A DNA stretch of 64,000 nucleotides from Cupriavidus respiraculi (GTDB lineage: Bacteria > Pseudomonadota > Gammaproteobacteria > Burkholderiales > Burkholderiaceae), in the NCBI RefSeq assembly GCF_914271545.1, contig NZ_CAJZAH010000006.1:1-64000 (forward strand), given 5' to 3'. Numbering within the stretch: the first letter of the stretch is position 1; every line of letters starts with the position of its first letter. Position numbers and translations under genes: made by a program. Positions 7,867-19,646 of the stretch are shown here, piece by piece. The notes below the pieces were generated by a model. The model was not told the origin of the DNA, ran no database searches, and worked only from the letters and a program-made list of their open reading frames with translations.

Positions 7867-8169
7867 ATGACCGAGAGCCTTACCAACGCAGCCCCCGCTG
7901 CGAACTATTCCCATCAGGCCGATCCGCACAAGCGTGCGCGACTGCGGTGGCGCGCCCGGCGCGGCCTGCTTGAGAACGACATCATCGTCGAACGTTTCTT
8001 CAACCGTTACGAGGAGAGCCTGTCCGACGAGGATGTGGCATCGTTGAGCGTACTGTTCGAGCTCAGCGACAACGAGTTGATGGACCTGCTGCTTGCGCGC
8101 AAGGAGCTGGACGGTGAGCTCGACACGCCCCCGATGCAGCGCCTGGTAGGGCTGCTGCGCTCGGTGTGA
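7867..8169 (+). CDS. sdhE: Succinate dehydrogenase assembly factor SdhE (FAD assembly)
   Basis: A 100-residue member of the SdhE/YgfY (DUF339) family that promotes covalent attachment of FAD to SdhA. The core RLRWRARRGLLENDIIVERF (28-47) contains the family RGxxE motif (RRGLLE). The tail holds an acidic helix and the FELSDNELMDLLL segment. The first ~25 residues are variable. Its place between sdhB and gltA fits the role. Confidence 0.93.
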   Translation: MTESLTNAAPAANYSHQADPHKRARLRWRARRGLLENDIIVERFFNRYEESLSDEDVASLSVLFELSDNELMDLLLARKELDGELDTPPMQRLVGLLRSV

Positions 8170-8211
8170 GTTTGGCCAACATTACTATTCATAGCATTAG
8201 AAGGAACCGAC

Positions 8212-9513
<1,302 letters not shown>

Positions 9514-9560
9514 GCGCAGCGTTCGCATCGCCGCCGGCCACCGGCGGCGGTACGAGGAAA

Positions 9561-9595
9561 ACCCCGCGACCGTTCCCCGGCGCGGGGTTTTTTCT
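9561..9595 (+). terminator. Intrinsic terminator after gltA
   Basis: ACCCCGCG (9561-9568) pairs with CGCGGGGT (9581-9588), followed by a T-rich run (TTTTTTCTTT). It lies 47 bp after the gltA stop. Confidence 0.85.
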
Positions 9596-9932
9596 TTGGG
9601 CCGCGGGTCCCGCGGGGTGCGTTGAACACGACCTTTTCGCCATCGGCGAAATCCCCCTTTCGCCAATCACAGTCGGGCGCCAGGCCAGTGCCGGCGCGGT
9701 GCCGTGGCATAATCGGCCACGAAGTCAATCGCTGCAGCCACCGCGATTCGACCGCCTTTCCGCCACGATTCGCGCCGGCCACCCCGTCATGAATCCGTCC
9801 GCGCCGGCGCCACGACAGGGCCCGGCCGGTGGCGCCATTCAGGGCGGTCGCGCTGCAAAACAATATCCCCGCAAACTCATACGCGGCGCTACCCCGTTCC
9901 ATGCCGGAGCGGCGGCACGCCCGCCACGCACC
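9596..9932. other. gltA-leuC intergenic region
   Basis: This stretch lies between the gltA terminator and leuC. A weak -10-like CATAAT is at 9708-9713 with no clear -35. I see no leucine-rich leader peptide and no convincing small gene. It presumably carries the leuC promoter. Confidence 0.4.
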
Positions 9933-11342
9933 ATGGCCAAGACGCTCTACGACAAACTCTGGGACGACCATACCGTGCACGTCGAGGAAGACGGCACGAC
10001 GATGCTCTATATCGATCGCCACCTGCTGCACGAGGTGACCAGCCCGCAGGCGTTCGAGGGCCTGAAGCTGGCGCAGCGTCCCGTCTGGCGCATCAGCGCG
10101 AACCTGGCCGTGTCCGACCACAACGTGCCGACCACCGACCGCACCCACGGCATCGCCGATCCGGTCTCGAAGCTGCAGGTCGATACGCTGGACGCCAACT
10201 GCGATAGCTACGGCATCACCCAGTTCAAGATGAACGATCACCGCCAGGGCATCGTGCACGTGATCGGGCCGGAGCAGGGCGCCACGCTGCCGGGCATGAC
10301 GGTGGTCTGCGGCGACTCGCATACCAGCACGCACGGCGCGTTCGGCGCGCTGGCGCACGGCATCGGCACCTCCGAGGTGGAGCACGTGCTGGCCACGCAG
10401 ACGCTGCTGGGCAAGAAGGCAAAGAACATGCTGGTGCGGGTGGAAGGCAAGCTGCCGCGCGGCTGTACCGCCAAGGACATCGTGCTGGCCGTGATCGGCA
10501 AGATCGGCACCGCGGGCGGCACCGGCTACACCATCGAGTTTGCCGGCTCGGCCATTCGCGAACTGACCATGGAAGGCCGCATGACGGTGTGCAACATGGC
10601 GATCGAGGCCGGCGCGCGCGCGGGCCTGGTGGCCGTGGACGACGTCACGCTCGAATACGTCAAGGGCCGCCCGTACGCGCCGCAGGGCGTGGAGTGGGAG
10701 CAGGCCGTGCGCTACTGGCGCACGCTGCATTCCGACGCCGGCGCGCATTTCGACGCCGTGGTGGAACTGCGCGCCGAGGAAGGGCGCCCGCAGGTCACCT
10801 GGGGCACCTCGCCCGAGATGGTGGTCAGCATCGAGGACCGCGTGCCCGATCCCGAGAAGGAGAAGGACCCCAACAAGCGCAACGCCATCGAGCGCGCGCT
10901 GCAGTACATGGGACTGGAGCCGAACGTGCCGATGCAGAGCATCAACATCGACAAGGTCTTCATCGGCTCGTGCACCAACAGCCGCATCGAGGACATGCGC
11001 GCCGCCGCCTGGGTCGTGCAGAAGCTGGGCCGCCGCGTGGCGTCCAACGTGAAGCTGGCCATGGTCGTGCCGGGCTCGGGCCTGGTGAAGGAACAGGCCG
11101 AGCGCGAGGGGCTGGACAAAGTGTTCAAGGCCGCGGGCTTCGAATGGCGCGAGCCGGGCTGCTCGATGTGCCTGGCGATGAACGCCGACCGGCTGGAGCC
11201 GGGCGAGCGCTGCGCCTCGACCTCGAACCGCAATTTCGAAGGGCGCCAGGGCGCCGGTGGCCGCACCCATCTGGTCAGCCCCGCGATGGCGGCCGCCGCG
11301 GCCATCGAAGGCCACTTCGTCGACATCCGCTCGCTCGGCTGA
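9933..11342 (+). CDS. leuC: 3-isopropylmalate dehydratase large subunit
   Basis: With LeuD, isomerises 2-isopropylmalate to 3-isopropylmalate in leucine synthesis. It has 469 residues, the usual LeuC length, from the ATG at 9933 ([15 protein letters not shown]). The aconitase-type [4Fe-4S] ligands are the Cys in [13 protein letters not shown] and the two Cys in [31 protein letters not shown] and [11 protein letters not shown] are further family motifs. The longer open frame upstream is antisense-like GC-rich noise over gltA. leuD follows after 35 bp. Confidence 0.97.
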   Translation: MAKTLYDKLWDDHTVHVEEDGTTMLYIDRHLLHEVTSPQAFEGLKLAQRPVWRISANLAVSDHNVPTTDRTHGIADPVSKLQVDTLDANCDSYGITQFKMNDHRQGIVHVIGPEQGATLPGMTVVCGDSHTSTHGAFGALAHGIGTSEVEHVLATQTLLGKKAKNMLVRVEGKLPRGCTAKDIVLAVIGKIGTAGGTGYTIEFAGSAIRELTMEGRMTVCNMAIEAGARAGLVAVDDVTLEYVKGRPYAPQGVEWEQAVRYWRTLHSDAGAHFDAVVELRAEEGRPQVTWGTSPEMVVSIEDRVPDPEKEKDPNKRNAIERALQYMGLEPNVPMQSINIDKVFIGSCTNSRIEDMRAAAWVVQKLGRRVASNVKLAMVVPGSGLVKEQAEREGLDKVFKAAGFEWREPGCSMCLAMNADRLEPGERCASTSNRNFEGRQGAGGRTHLVSPAMAAAAAIEGHFVDIRSLG

Positions 11343-11377
11343 GCCGGCCGACCGCGCAGAACGAAAGAGAACAAGCC

Positions 11378-12028
11378 ATGGACAAGTTCACCGTACACAA
11401 GGGCCTGGTGGCTCCGCTCGACCGCGAGAACGTCGATACCGATGCCATCATCCCCAAGCAGTTCCTCAAGTCGATCAAGCGGACCGGTTTCGGTCCCAAC
11501 CTGTTCGACGAATGGCGCTACCTGGATGTGGGCCAGCCCGGCCAGGACAACAGCCGCCGCCCGCTGAACCCGGACTTCGTGCTGAACCAGCCGCGCTACC
11601 AGGGCGCCTCGATCCTGCTGGCGCGCCGCAATTTCGGCTGCGGCAGCTCGCGGGAGCACGCGCCGTGGGCGCTGACGCAATACGGCTTCCGCGCCGTGAT
11701 CGCGCCCAGCTTCGCCGACATCTTCTTCAACAACTGCTACAAGAACGGCCTGCTGCCGGTGTCGCTGACCGAGGCGCAGGTCGAGCAGCTGTTCGACGAG
11801 ACCAATGCCTTCAACGGCTACCAGCTCACCATCGACCTGGACAAGCAGGTGGTGATGACGCCGTCCGGCACCGGCTTCGCGTTCGATATCGCGCCGTTCC
11901 GCAAGTACTGCATGCTCAACGGCTTCGACGATATCGCGCTGACGCTGCGCCATGCGGACAAGATCAAGGCATTCGAGGCCGAGCGCGTCGCCAAAATGCC
12001 GTGGCTGAACAACCGCCTGGTCGGCTGA
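11378..12028 (+). CDS. leuD: 3-isopropylmalate dehydratase small subunit
   Basis: Small swivelling subunit of isopropylmalate isomerase, 216 residues. Typical segments are [20 protein letters not shown] near the start, [14 protein letters not shown] (substrate-binding loop) and [17 protein letters not shown]. The start at 11378 is preceded by a GAAAGAGAA purine-rich site. leuB begins 84 bp downstream. Confidence 0.97.
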   Translation: MDKFTVHKGLVAPLDRENVDTDAIIPKQFLKSIKRTGFGPNLFDEWRYLDVGQPGQDNSRRPLNPDFVLNQPRYQGASILLARRNFGCGSSREHAPWALTQYGFRAVIAPSFADIFFNNCYKNGLLPVSLTEAQVEQLFDETNAFNGYQLTIDLDKQVVMTPSGTGFAFDIAPFRKYCMLNGFDDIALTLRHADKIKAFEAERVAKMPWLNNRLVG

Positions 12029-12112
12029 CCGTTCGCGCGAAGCCACCCCGACGGCCGGCGCGTGCGCCGGCCGCCTCACAACGAAACACAGCAAACACAA
12101 GGGCACCACAGC

Positions 12113-13180
12113 ATGAAGATCGCAGTCCTGCCGGGTGACGGCATCGGCCCCGAGATCGTGGCGGAAGCCGTCAAGGTCCTGAACGCGCTCGACGAGAAGT
12201 TCGAGCTGGAAACCGCGCCGGTGGGCGGCGCGGGCTACGAGGCAAAGGGCCATCCCCTGCCGGACGACACGCTCAAGCTCGCCAAGGAAGCCGACGCCAT
12301 CCTGTTCGGCGCGGTGGGCGACTGGAAGTACGACAGCCTGGAGCGCCCGCTGCGCCCGGAACAGGCCATCCTGGGCCTGCGCAAGCATCTGCAACTGTTC
12401 GCCAACTTCCGCCCCGCGATCTGCTATCCGGAACTGACCGGCGCCTCGAGCCTGAAGCCCGAACTGGTGGCCGGGCTGGACATCCTGATCGTGCGCGAGC
12501 TGAACGGCGACATTTACTTCGGCCAGCCGCGCGGCGTGCGCGCCGCGCCGGACGGCCCCTTCGCCGGTGCGCGCGAGGCCTTCGATACCATGCGCTACAG
12601 CGAGCCGGAGATCCGCCGCATCGCGCACGTGGCATTCCAGGCCGCCGCCAAACGCGGCAAGAAGCTGTGCAGCGTCGACAAGGCCAACGTGCTGGAGACC
12701 TTCCAGTTCTGGAAGGACATCGTCATCGACGTGCACAAGGAGTACCCGGAAGTCGAGCTGTCGCACATGTACGTCGACAACGCGGCGATGCAGCTGGTCA
12801 AGGCGCCCAAGAGCTTCGACGTGATCGTGACCGGCAATATGTTCGGCGACATCCTGTCGGACGAGGCTGCCATGCTGACCGGCTCCATCGGCATGCTGCC
12901 GTCGGCGTCGCTCGATGCGAACAACAAGGGCCTGTACGAGCCCTCGCACGGCTCGGCGCCGGATATCGCCGGCAAGGGCGTAGCCAATCCGCTGGCCACC
13001 ATCCTGTCGGCGGCGATGATGCTGCGCTTCACGCTGAACAAGGCGGAGCAGGCCGACCGTATCGAGAACGCGGTCAAGAAGGTCCTGGCCCAGGGCTACC
13101 GCACCGGCGACATCCTGACGCCGGGCTGCAAGCAGGTGGGCACCCGCGAGATGGGCGACGCCGTGCTGGCGGCGCTGTAA
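12113..13180 (+). CDS. leuB: 3-isopropylmalate dehydrogenase
   Basis: Oxidatively decarboxylates 3-isopropylmalate with NAD+, the third leucine-specific step. It has 355 residues. The N-terminus [15 protein letters not shown] is the family start. [29 protein letters not shown] (catalytic Lys) and [19 protein letters not shown] (metal-binding Asp residues) follow. [19 protein letters not shown] binds NAD. The start at 12113 is set by the conserved KIAVLPGDG position. It ends the leuCDB group, before a hairpin. Confidence 0.97.
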   Translation: MKIAVLPGDGIGPEIVAEAVKVLNALDEKFELETAPVGGAGYEAKGHPLPDDTLKLAKEADAILFGAVGDWKYDSLERPLRPEQAILGLRKHLQLFANFRPAICYPELTGASSLKPELVAGLDILIVRELNGDIYFGQPRGVRAAPDGPFAGAREAFDTMRYSEPEIRRIAHVAFQAAAKRGKKLCSVDKANVLETFQFWKDIVIDVHKEYPEVELSHMYVDNAAMQLVKAPKSFDVIVTGNMFGDILSDEAAMLTGSIGMLPSASLDANNKGLYEPSHGSAPDIAGKGVANPLATILSAAMMLRFTLNKAEQADRIENAVKKVLAQGYRTGDILTPGCKQVGTREMGDAVLAAL

Positions 13181-13194
13181 GGCCGCGAGAAGCG

Positions 13195-13220
13195 CAAAGG
13201 GCGCCGAGCGGCGCCCTTTG
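13195..13220 (+). terminator. Hairpin after leuB
   Basis: Perfect 11-bp arms CAAAGGGCGCC and GGCGCCCTTTG with a 4-base loop, 14 bp after the leuB stop. No long T tract follows, so it may terminate weakly or mainly protect the 3' end. Confidence 0.6.
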
Positions 13221-13292
13221 CATGGAAATGTCGCTGGTTTTCCGCCCAATTCCGTCGTGCGGCGGCGCGGAAAAATCGTGTAGACTCGCGCA

Positions 13293-13442
13293 ATGGTCCG
13301 AATCCTACAGTCCCTTCCGATTGTCGCAAGTAGCTGCGCCGCTGTCGTGCTGACGACGCGCGGGCTCGTGTGCATGGATTCGCACGGCCGCACGATCACC
13401 GCAACGACGATTAAAACCATTACCAAAAAAGCGATCGCCTAG
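13293..13442 (+). CDS. Possible 49-residue small protein between leuB and asd
   Basis: ATG at 13293 to TAG at 13440-13442. The peptide starts [20 protein letters not shown] (weakly hydrophobic) and ends in a Thr/Lys-rich tail ([15 protein letters not shown]). I do not recognise it. There is no ribosome-binding site; a -10-like TAGACT at 13281-13286 would put the transcript start almost on the ATG, so it would be leaderless. The rest of the leuB-asd gap shows nothing else clear. Confidence 0.25.
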   Translation: MVRILQSLPIVASSCAAVVLTTRGLVCMDSHGRTITATTIKTITKKAIA

Positions 13443-13531
13443 ATCGTTCGTCGTGCCTGCCCGTCTTCCCCGCGCAGCCACGCCGGGCGAGGAAAGTGCG
13501 GGGAAGTGTTCATACAAATCCGAGGTTAGTC

Positions 13532-14668
13532 ATGATTGTAGGTCTCGTCGGTTGGCGGGGAATGGTTGGCAGCGTCCTGATGCAGCGCATGCAGGAAGAG
13601 CGCGATTTCGACCATATCGAGCCCGTATTCTTCAGCACGTCCAACGCCGGCGGCAAGGCGCCCGCCATGGCCAAGAACGAAACCACGCTGAAAGACGCCA
13701 ATGACATCGACGCGCTGAAGAAGTGCGATGTCATCCTGACGGCACAGGGCGGCGACTATACCAACGACGTCTTTCCCCGCCTGCGCGCCGCGGGCTGGAA
13801 CGGCTACTGGATCGACGCGGCTTCGTCGCTGCGGATGAAGGACGATGCCGTCATCGTGCTTGATCCGGTCAACCTCAACGTGATCAAGGACGCGCTGACC
13901 AAGGGCGGCAAGAACTTCATCGGCGGCAACTGCACGGTCAGCTGCATGATGATGGGCCTGGGCGGCCTGTTCCAGCACGACCTGGTCGAGTGGATGACCT
14001 CGATGACCTACCAGGCCGCCTCGGGCGGCGGCGCCCAGCACATGCGCGAACTGCTGACCCAGTTCGGCACGCTCAACGCCGCGGTCAAGCCGCTGCTGGA
14101 CGATCCCGCCTCGGCCATCCTCGAGATCGACCGCACCATCCTCGCCACCCAGCACGGTTTGCCCGCGGAAGACACCAAGCAGTTCGGCGTGCCGCTGGCC
14201 GGCAACCTGATTCCCTGGATCGACAAGGACCTGGGCAACGGCGTGTCCCGCGAGGAATGGAAGGCAGGCGCCGAGACCAACAAGATCCTGGGCCGCGGCG
14301 AAGGCTTCGTCGGAGCCACCGGCTCCGCGCCGATCGCCGTCGACGGCCTGTGCGTGCGCATCGGCGCCATGCGCTGCCACTCGCAGGCGCTGACCATCAA
14401 GCTGCGCCGCGACGTGCCGCTTGACGAGATCGAAGGCATGCTGGCCGCCAACAACCAGTGGGCCAAGGTCGTGCCGAACACCCGCGAAGCCAGCATGACG
14501 GACCTGACGCCCGCCGCCGTGACCGGCACGCTGACCATCCCCGTCGGCCGCCTGCGCAAGATGCAGATGGGCGGCGAGTACCTGTCGGCCTTCACCGTGG
14601 GCGACCAGCTGCTGTGGGGCGCGGCCGAACCGCTGCGCCGCATGCTGCGGATCCTGATCGAGAAGTAA
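13532..14668 (+). CDS. asd: Aspartate-semialdehyde dehydrogenase
   Basis: Reduces aspartyl phosphate to aspartate semialdehyde with NADPH, the branch to lysine/diaminopimelate, methionine and threonine. It has 378 residues, the E. coli-type length. [20 protein letters not shown] is the NADP-binding start. Cys134 in [16 protein letters not shown] is the catalytic nucleophile. [17 protein letters not shown] and [16 protein letters not shown] carry the substrate-binding Gln, Arg and His. A GAGG ribosome site at 13522-13525 supports the ATG at 13532. Confidence 0.97.
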   Translation: MIVGLVGWRGMVGSVLMQRMQEERDFDHIEPVFFSTSNAGGKAPAMAKNETTLKDANDIDALKKCDVILTAQGGDYTNDVFPRLRAAGWNGYWIDAASSLRMKDDAVIVLDPVNLNVIKDALTKGGKNFIGGNCTVSCMMMGLGGLFQHDLVEWMTSMTYQAASGGGAQHMRELLTQFGTLNAAVKPLLDDPASAILEIDRTILATQHGLPAEDTKQFGVPLAGNLIPWIDKDLGNGVSREEWKAGAETNKILGRGEGFVGATGSAPIAVDGLCVRIGAMRCHSQALTIKLRRDVPLDEIEGMLAANNQWAKVVPNTREASMTDLTPAAVTGTLTIPVGRLRKMQMGGEYLSAFTVGDQLLWGAAEPLRRMLRILIEK

Positions 14669-14750
14669 CCGGCGATCGTCCCGGAAGTGCCCTTCAGGGC
14701 TTGCGGCACGATTCGTTGCTCCATGGCAACAGAATCGGCGCCGATCCCCG

Positions 14751-14776
14751 CAACGCCGCGCGCCCGCGCGGCGTTG
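14751..14776 (+). terminator. GC-rich hairpin after asd
   Basis: Arms CAACGCCGCGCG and CGCGCGGCGTTG are perfect complements over 12 bp with almost no loop, 82 bp after the asd stop. No long T run follows. The rest of the 309-bp asd-fimV gap shows no clear gene; an open frame at 14687-14959 looks like noise. Confidence 0.45.
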
Positions 14777-14977
14777 TCATTGCCGCGTGCCTATTCGCAC
14801 AGCCCATGGGTCACAATACAGCCGGCGTGGGCCCGGGCCTTCCGGTCCCAGGCCGTGTCGGTCCGGTCCGGGCCGGCCTCCGGCGATGCCGCGGCGGGGC
14901 AGGGAGTTCGCCGACTTGCCGCGCCAAACCCAATGATGCAAAGTTCGTTTCGCTACTAAAACACAACGGAGCACGAG

Positions 14978-17734
14978 GTGAATGTGAGCCAACATCGCCG
15001 GAAAGATGCGCCTATCGCCCGTCAGCGCTGGTCAACGCTGGCCTTCACGGCAATCGGGTTGCTGTTCGCCCAGCCCGCGGCCTACGCCGCCGGCTTCGGA
15101 CAATTGCGGGTTCAGTCGAGTCTGGGTCAGCCGCTGCAGGCGGAGATCGATATCAGCGGGGTCACGCCGGAAGATACGGATAACCTCGCGGTCAAGCTCG
15201 CGCCGCCGGACGCCTATGCGCGCGCCGGCCTGACCTATCTGCCGGCGGTGAGCGGCGTGCGCCTGCAGCTGGAGCGCCGGCCCAATGGCAGCTATGTCGC
15301 CAAGGTGCGCTCCAACCAGCCGGTCAGCGAGCCCTTCGTCGACATCCTGATCGACATGACGTGGTCCAGCGGCAAGGTGACGCGGGCGTACACCTTCCTG
15401 CTCGATCCGGTCGGCTCGTCGCAGGCCAGCCAGTCGGTGTCCCCGACCCCCATCGTGCAGGCCGCCACGCCGGAGCCCGCTACCGCGCAGCCCGCGCCCG
15501 CGGTCGCCGCGGCCCCCGCGCAGCCCGTCACGCCGCGTCCGGCTCCGCAGGCCCGAGCACCGCAGCCCGCCCCGGGCGCCGCCGGCGACAGCTACACCGT
15601 GCAGCGCGGCGACAGCCTCTACGGCATCGCCGGCGACGTGTCGCAGGGCCAGGACGAGATTTCGCTGGAGCAGATGCTGGTGGCGCTGTACCGCGCCAAT
15701 CCCAACGCCTTTATCGGCGGCAACATGAACCGGCTGCGCGCCGGTGCGGTGCTCAAGGTGCCGTCCGCGCAGCAGGCCCAGGAGGTGACGCCGCGCGCCG
15801 CGCGCCGCGAAGTCGTCGCCCATACGCAGGGCTTTGATGCCTATCGCAGCCGTCTCGCGACGGCCGCCGCGGCCCGCACGCCCGAGGCGGGCAGCGGGCG
15901 CGCGCAGTCCGGCAATGTGACCGCGCGCGTGCAGGAGCAGTCCGCCCCGGCGGCCGGTCCGCGCGACGAGCTGAAGCTGAGCAAGCCGGACGCCGGCGCG
16001 CAGGCGCCCAACGCGCTGGCCGAGGCCAACGTGGCCAAGGACCGGCAGTTGAAGGAGGCCGAGGCGCGGCTGGCGCAGCTGGAGAAGAACGTCGGCGACA
16101 TGCAGCGCCTGCTGGAGCTGAAGAACGCAGAGATCGCGCGGCTGGCGCAGGGCAATGGCGCCAGCGCGGCCCAGGGAGCCAGGACGGCGCCCGCCGCGGA
16201 CACCGCGCCGCAGGTGGTCGCCGCCGGCAATGCCGGTGGCACGGAACCCGCGGCGGCCCCGGCCGCCGCGCCGGCGCCCGAAGCGGCCGTCGCCGCCTCG
16301 GCGCCCGCCGTGCCGGCCACGCAGGCGGCCGCCTCGGCGCCGGCCGTTGCCCCCGCCACGACGGCCAGCGCCGGCAACCAGCCCGCCGATGCCTCCGCGC
16401 CGGCCGCCAAGCCGCCGGTGGTGGTGCAGGCCCAGGTGCCGCCGCCGTCGTTTATCGACGAACTGCTGGCCAATCCCATGACGCTGCCCGGCGGCGGCCT
16501 GGTCCTCGCGCTGCTCGGCGGCTATGTAATCTATCGCAGCCGCCGCAAGCAGAAGGAAGACGAGGGCGCGGCCTTCGAGAACAGCATCCTGTCGCAGGAA
16601 AGCACGGTGATGGCCGGCTCCCACTCCCTGTTCGGGACGGCGGGCGGCCAGAGCGTGGATACCTCGCAGCACAGCGTGTTCGGCGCCGATTTCCGCATCG
16701 GCAACAACGTGGCCGAGGCGCACGAGGTAGATCCCATCGCCGAGGCCGAGGTGTATATCGCCTACGGCCGCGACGCCCAGGCCGAGGAAATCCTGCGCGA
16801 GGCGCTGTCGCGGGAGCCGGAGCGCCAGGCCATCCGCCTCAAGCTGCTGGAGATCTACGCCAAGCGGGAGGATGTCGATGGCTTCCGCGTCATCGCCGAG
16901 GAAATGTTCGGGCAGACCGGCGGACAGGGCGCGGAATGGGCGCAGGCGGCCGAGATGGGCCGCCGCCTGGAGCCGGGCAACGCGCTGTATCTGACCGTGA
17001 CCCCGGACGCCGATGGCGCCGGACCGCTGACCGCCGGAGGCGACCAGTGGCGCACGCAAGACCCGTCGCTGGATGCCGATGTGCCGCCTCGGGACACCGC
17101 CCTCGACAGCCCGCTCGGCGACCTGGCACTGCCGCTCGACGCCTTTCCGGCGCCCGCGCCCGGCGCGCCCATCACGGCCCCCGAATCGGCCACCCGTGCC
17201 TTCGGCGATCCGGACGGTTACCCGTCCGCGCGCCTGGACGAGGAAGCGGATCCGGGCCTGCCCGAAGGCGACGATGCGCATGCGGGCGTGCCCCGCCTGG
17301 ACGAGCCCACGCGGGTCCGCCCGCTGGACTTCGACATGAGCGGCATTTCGCTCGATTTCCCGGACGCCCCGTCGGCGCCTTCGGCCCAGTCGGTGCCCCC
17401 GGCGCAGCCGTCGCCGGTGGAGCCGCAGGGCGACGGATCGGCATCGCTGCCGGCGCCGACGCTGCTGCGCGACGGCAAGCTGGTGGAGCCGCTGGACCTG
17501 TCGCACTTCTCGTCCGCCGCCCCGGCCGACACCGTCGGCGGCATCTCGCCGACCACGATGTCCGCCGATACGCTCGATGGCGGCCGCGACATGCAGATCA
17601 AGTTCGACCTGGCCAAGGCGTATATCGAGATCGGCGACAAGGAAGGCGCCCGCGAACTGCTGCAGGAGGTGGTGGACCAATCCGCCGATCCGCTGCGCGG
17701 CCAGGCGCGGCAGTTGCTGGCCGAAGTGGCCTGA
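14978..17734 (+). CDS. fimV: FimV/HubP-type polar peptidoglycan-binding protein
   Basis: A 918-residue envelope protein of the FimV/TspA family, which organises the cell pole and supports type IV pilus assembly and twitching. It starts with GTG. Residues ~1-36 look like a signal peptide. The FimV N-terminal domain follows (FGQLRVQSSLGQPLQAEIDI, ~38-140). Next are a LysM domain (~203-265, SYTVQRGDSLYGIA), a coiled coil (~345-385), an Ala/Pro-rich linker and a single transmembrane helix (~503-521). After it come an acidic cytoplasmic part with a TPR-like segment (~585-640) and the conserved C-terminal FimV domain (~870-918, IKFDLAKAYIEIGDKEGARE). The place after asd and before truA matches Pseudomonas. 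Confidence 0.93.
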   Translation: MNVSQHRRKDAPIARQRWSTLAFTAIGLLFAQPAAYAAGFGQLRVQSSLGQPLQAEIDISGVTPEDTDNLAVKLAPPDAYARAGLTYLPAVSGVRLQLERRPNGSYVAKVRSNQPVSEPFVDILIDMTWSSGKVTRAYTFLLDPVGSSQASQSVSPTPIVQAATPEPATAQPAPAVAAAPAQPVTPRPAPQARAPQPAPGAAGDSYTVQRGDSLYGIAGDVSQGQDEISLEQMLVALYRANPNAFIGGNMNRLRAGAVLKVPSAQQAQEVTPRAARREVVAHTQGFDAYRSRLATAAAARTPEAGSGRAQSGNVTARVQEQSAPAAGPRDELKLSKPDAGAQAPNALAEANVAKDRQLKEAEARLAQLEKNVGDMQRLLELKNAEIARLAQGNGASAAQGARTAPAADTAPQVVAAGNAGGTEPAAAPAAAPAPEAAVAASAPAVPATQAAASAPAVAPATTASAGNQPADASAPAAKPPVVVQAQVPPPSFIDELLANPMTLPGGGLVLALLGGYVIYRSRRKQKEDEGAAFENSILSQESTVMAGSHSLFGTAGGQSVDTSQHSVFGADFRIGNNVAEAHEVDPIAEAEVYIAYGRDAQAEEILREALSREPERQAIRLKLLEIYAKREDVDGFRVIAEEMFGQTGGQGAEWAQAAEMGRRLEPGNALYLTVTPDADGAGPLTAGGDQWRTQDPSLDADVPPRDTALDSPLGDLALPLDAFPAPAPGAPITAPESATRAFGDPDGYPSARLDEEADPGLPEGDDAHAGVPRLDEPTRVRPLDFDMSGISLDFPDAPSAPSAQSVPPAQPSPVEPQGDGSASLPAPTLLRDGKLVEPLDLSHFSSAAPADTVGGISPTTMSADTLDGGRDMQIKFDLAKAYIEIGDKEGARELLQEVVDQSADPLRGQARQLLAEVA

Positions 17735-17782
17735 TATCATGGCGGCTTCGGCCTGACGCCACGCGATCGGGCGCGACATGAC

Positions 17783-17821
17783 GCGATACGCCGGAAGCGA
17801 TCCTTCCGGCGTATCGCTTTT
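17783..17821 (+). terminator. Intrinsic terminator after fimV
   Basis: Perfect 15-bp arms (GCGATACGCCGGAAG and its complement, 17783-17797 and 17803-17817) with a 5-base loop, followed by TTTTGG. Confidence 0.8.
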
Positions 17822-17907
17822 GGCAACGACGTTTTCGCCTCCCGCAACGACGCCATTCCCGTGATGGCTCCCGGCGCCGGCCCCGCCGCGCCGCTTTCCA
17901 TTAATCC

Positions 17908-18801
17908 ATGACCCGCATCGCCCTCGGCCTTCACTATGACGGCGCGGCCTTTTCCGGCTGGCAGTCGCAACCGCACCGCAATACCGTGCAGGATCTGCTC
18001 GAGGATGCGATCGAGCGCTTCGCCGGCGTGCGGCTGCAGACCACGGTGGCGGGCCGCACCGATGCCGGCGTCCATGCGCTGGGGCAGGTGGTGCATCTGG
18101 ACACCGCGTTGTCCCGCGAACCGTTTTCCTGGGTGCGCGGCATCAACGCCTTCCTGCCGCCGTCCATCGCGCTGCAATGGGCCAAGCCCGTGGACGACAG
18201 CTTTCACGCGCGTTTCCTCGCCTTCGAGCGCATGTACTACTACGCGCTCTATGTCGGGCCGCACCGTGCCCCGCTGGTGCATGGCCGCGCCGGCTACCTG
18301 ATGCTGCCGCCGGGCCGCCGGCTCGACGTGGAGGCGATGCGCGAGGCCGCCGGGTGCCTGCTGGGCGAGCACGATTTCTCGGCCTTCCGCGCCGCCGAAT
18401 GCCAGGCGAAGTCGCCGGTCAAGACGATGTACGACGTGACCCTGAAAGCCGACCGCGACTGGGTCTTCCTGCGCTTTCGCGCCAGCGCCTTTCTCCACCA
18501 TATGGTGCGCAACCTGACCGGCTGCCTGGTGGCGGTGGGGCGCGGCCGCTATCCGGCGAGCTGGATGGCCGAGGTGCTGGCCTCGCGCCAGCGCGCACGG
18601 GCGGCCCCGACGTTCATGCCGGACGGGCTCTATCTGGCGGACGTGAAGTATCCTGAGGCGTACGGCATCCCGCCGGCCAATCTGGCGGGCAGCCTTTTTC
18701 ATGGAGTGTTCAGCGATGGCTTCGGAGACCGCGCAGCAGATGGACCAGCGCCCGGCGCAAGCAGCGGCGCAAACACCGGAGCAGGCGATGCCCAGCCCTG
18801 A
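17908..18801 (+). CDS. truA: tRNA pseudouridine(38-40) synthase
   Basis: Converts uridines 38-40 of the tRNA anticodon arm to pseudouridine. It has 297 residues. Catalytic Asp52 lies in [28 protein letters not shown] and [13 protein letters not shown] are typical TruA segments. The catalytic fold ends near LFHGVFSD. The last ~25 residues (Gly/Ala/Pro-rich, ending GAGDAQP) are non-conserved and overlap the start region of trpF in another frame. Confidence 0.95.
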   Translation: MTRIALGLHYDGAAFSGWQSQPHRNTVQDLLEDAIERFAGVRLQTTVAGRTDAGVHALGQVVHLDTALSREPFSWVRGINAFLPPSIALQWAKPVDDSFHARFLAFERMYYYALYVGPHRAPLVHGRAGYLMLPPGRRLDVEAMREAAGCLLGEHDFSAFRAAECQAKSPVKTMYDVTLKADRDWVFLRFRASAFLHHMVRNLTGCLVAVGRGRYPASWMAEVLASRQRARAAPTFMPDGLYLADVKYPEAYGIPPANLAGSLFHGVFSDGFGDRAADGPAPGASSGANTGAGDAQP

Positions 18802-19507
18802 TTTCGCCACCAGCCCGCGGGACGAGGCGGCGGCCCACCGGACGCGCATCAAGATCTGCGGCCTGACGCGGGAGGAAGACGTGCGCGCCGCGGTGGATGC
18901 CGGGGCCGACGCCATTGGCCTGGTGTTCTATCCCGGCAGCCCGCGCCATGTCGATCTCGCCCGCGCCGCCGCGCTGGCCGAGGCGGCGGGGCCCTTCGTG
19001 TCGGTGGTCGGCCTGTTCGTCAACGCGGATGCCGACGAGGTCGCCCACGTGGCCGAACGCGTGCCCCTGACCCTGCTGCAGTTCCACGGCGACGAAAGCG
19101 TGGACGCCTGCGCCCTGGCGGCCCGCCGCAGCCGGTTGCCGTTCATGCGCGCAGCCCGTGTGCGCCCGGGGCTCGATTTGGTAGAATTCGGCGATCAATA
19201 CCGCGACGCCTCCGCCGTCCTGCTCGATGCCTTCGTCGAAGGCTATGGCGGCGGCGGCCACGTCTTCGACTGGACCCTGATTCCCCCCGCATGGATCGCG
19301 CCAAGCAGCAGCAACCCGATCGCAAGCGCCGCTCCTCGCATCGTTTTGAGTGGTGGCTTGAACGCGCAAAACGTCGCTGGCGCGATTGAACGCGTGCGAC
19401 CCTACGCCGTCGATGTCAGCAGCGGCGTGGAGCTCGCCAAGGGCGTGAAAGACCACGCCCGCATCGCCGACTTCGTGCGCGCCGTGCGCGCGGCGGACGC
19501 GGCCTGA
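18788..19507 (+). CDS. trpF: Phosphoribosylanthranilate isomerase
   Basis: Converts phosphoribosylanthranilate to carboxyphenylaminodeoxyribulose phosphate in tryptophan synthesis. Key features are [13 protein letters not shown] (catalytic Cys), [27 protein letters not shown] (catalytic Asp) and [10 protein letters not shown]. From the ATG at 18788 it has 239 residues and a GGAG site 6 bp upstream. In-frame ATGs at 18716 and 18701 are possible but would add only low-complexity sequence, since the fold begins at about residue 19 of the short form. Even the short form overlaps truA by 14 bp. Confidence 0.92.
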   Translation: MPSPDFATSPRDEAAAHRTRIKICGLTREEDVRAAVDAGADAIGLVFYPGSPRHVDLARAAALAEAAGPFVSVVGLFVNADADEVAHVAERVPLTLLQFHGDESVDACALAARRSRLPFMRAARVRPGLDLVEFGDQYRDASAVLLDAFVEGYGGGGHVFDWTLIPPAWIAPSSSNPIASAAPRIVLSGGLNAQNVAGAIERVRPYAVDVSSGVELAKGVKDHARIADFVRAVRAADAA

Positions 19508-19646
19508 CCCGGTGGCCGGCTTCGATTCTTCGCTACGCCCCGACCGCGTCGCGCCCGCTCCGGTCCTGCCCGGCCCTGCCGCACCCCGGCCCCATCATCG
19601 CGTTGCCGCCCCGCGGGGCGCGCATGCCATCCGGAAGCTCTGAACC

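Noticed and set aside
9596-9932. Leucine leader peptide before leuC
   Set aside because: No short ORF with a run of Leu codons is visible.
10712-13426. Minus-strand open frame of 904 codons over leuC-leuB
   Set aside because: Antisense to three certain leu genes.
14687-14959. 90-codon ORF between asd and fimV
   Set aside because: Spans a strong hairpin at 14751-14776, with no ribosome site or known domain.
15032-17779. Minus-strand open frame of 915 codons over fimV
   Set aside because: Complementary frame of a GC-rich, Ala/Pro-rich gene; Arg/Gly-rich product without features.
19508-19646. Tryptophan attenuator before trpB
   Set aside because: No Trp-rich leader peptide and no clear alternative hairpins in this gap.
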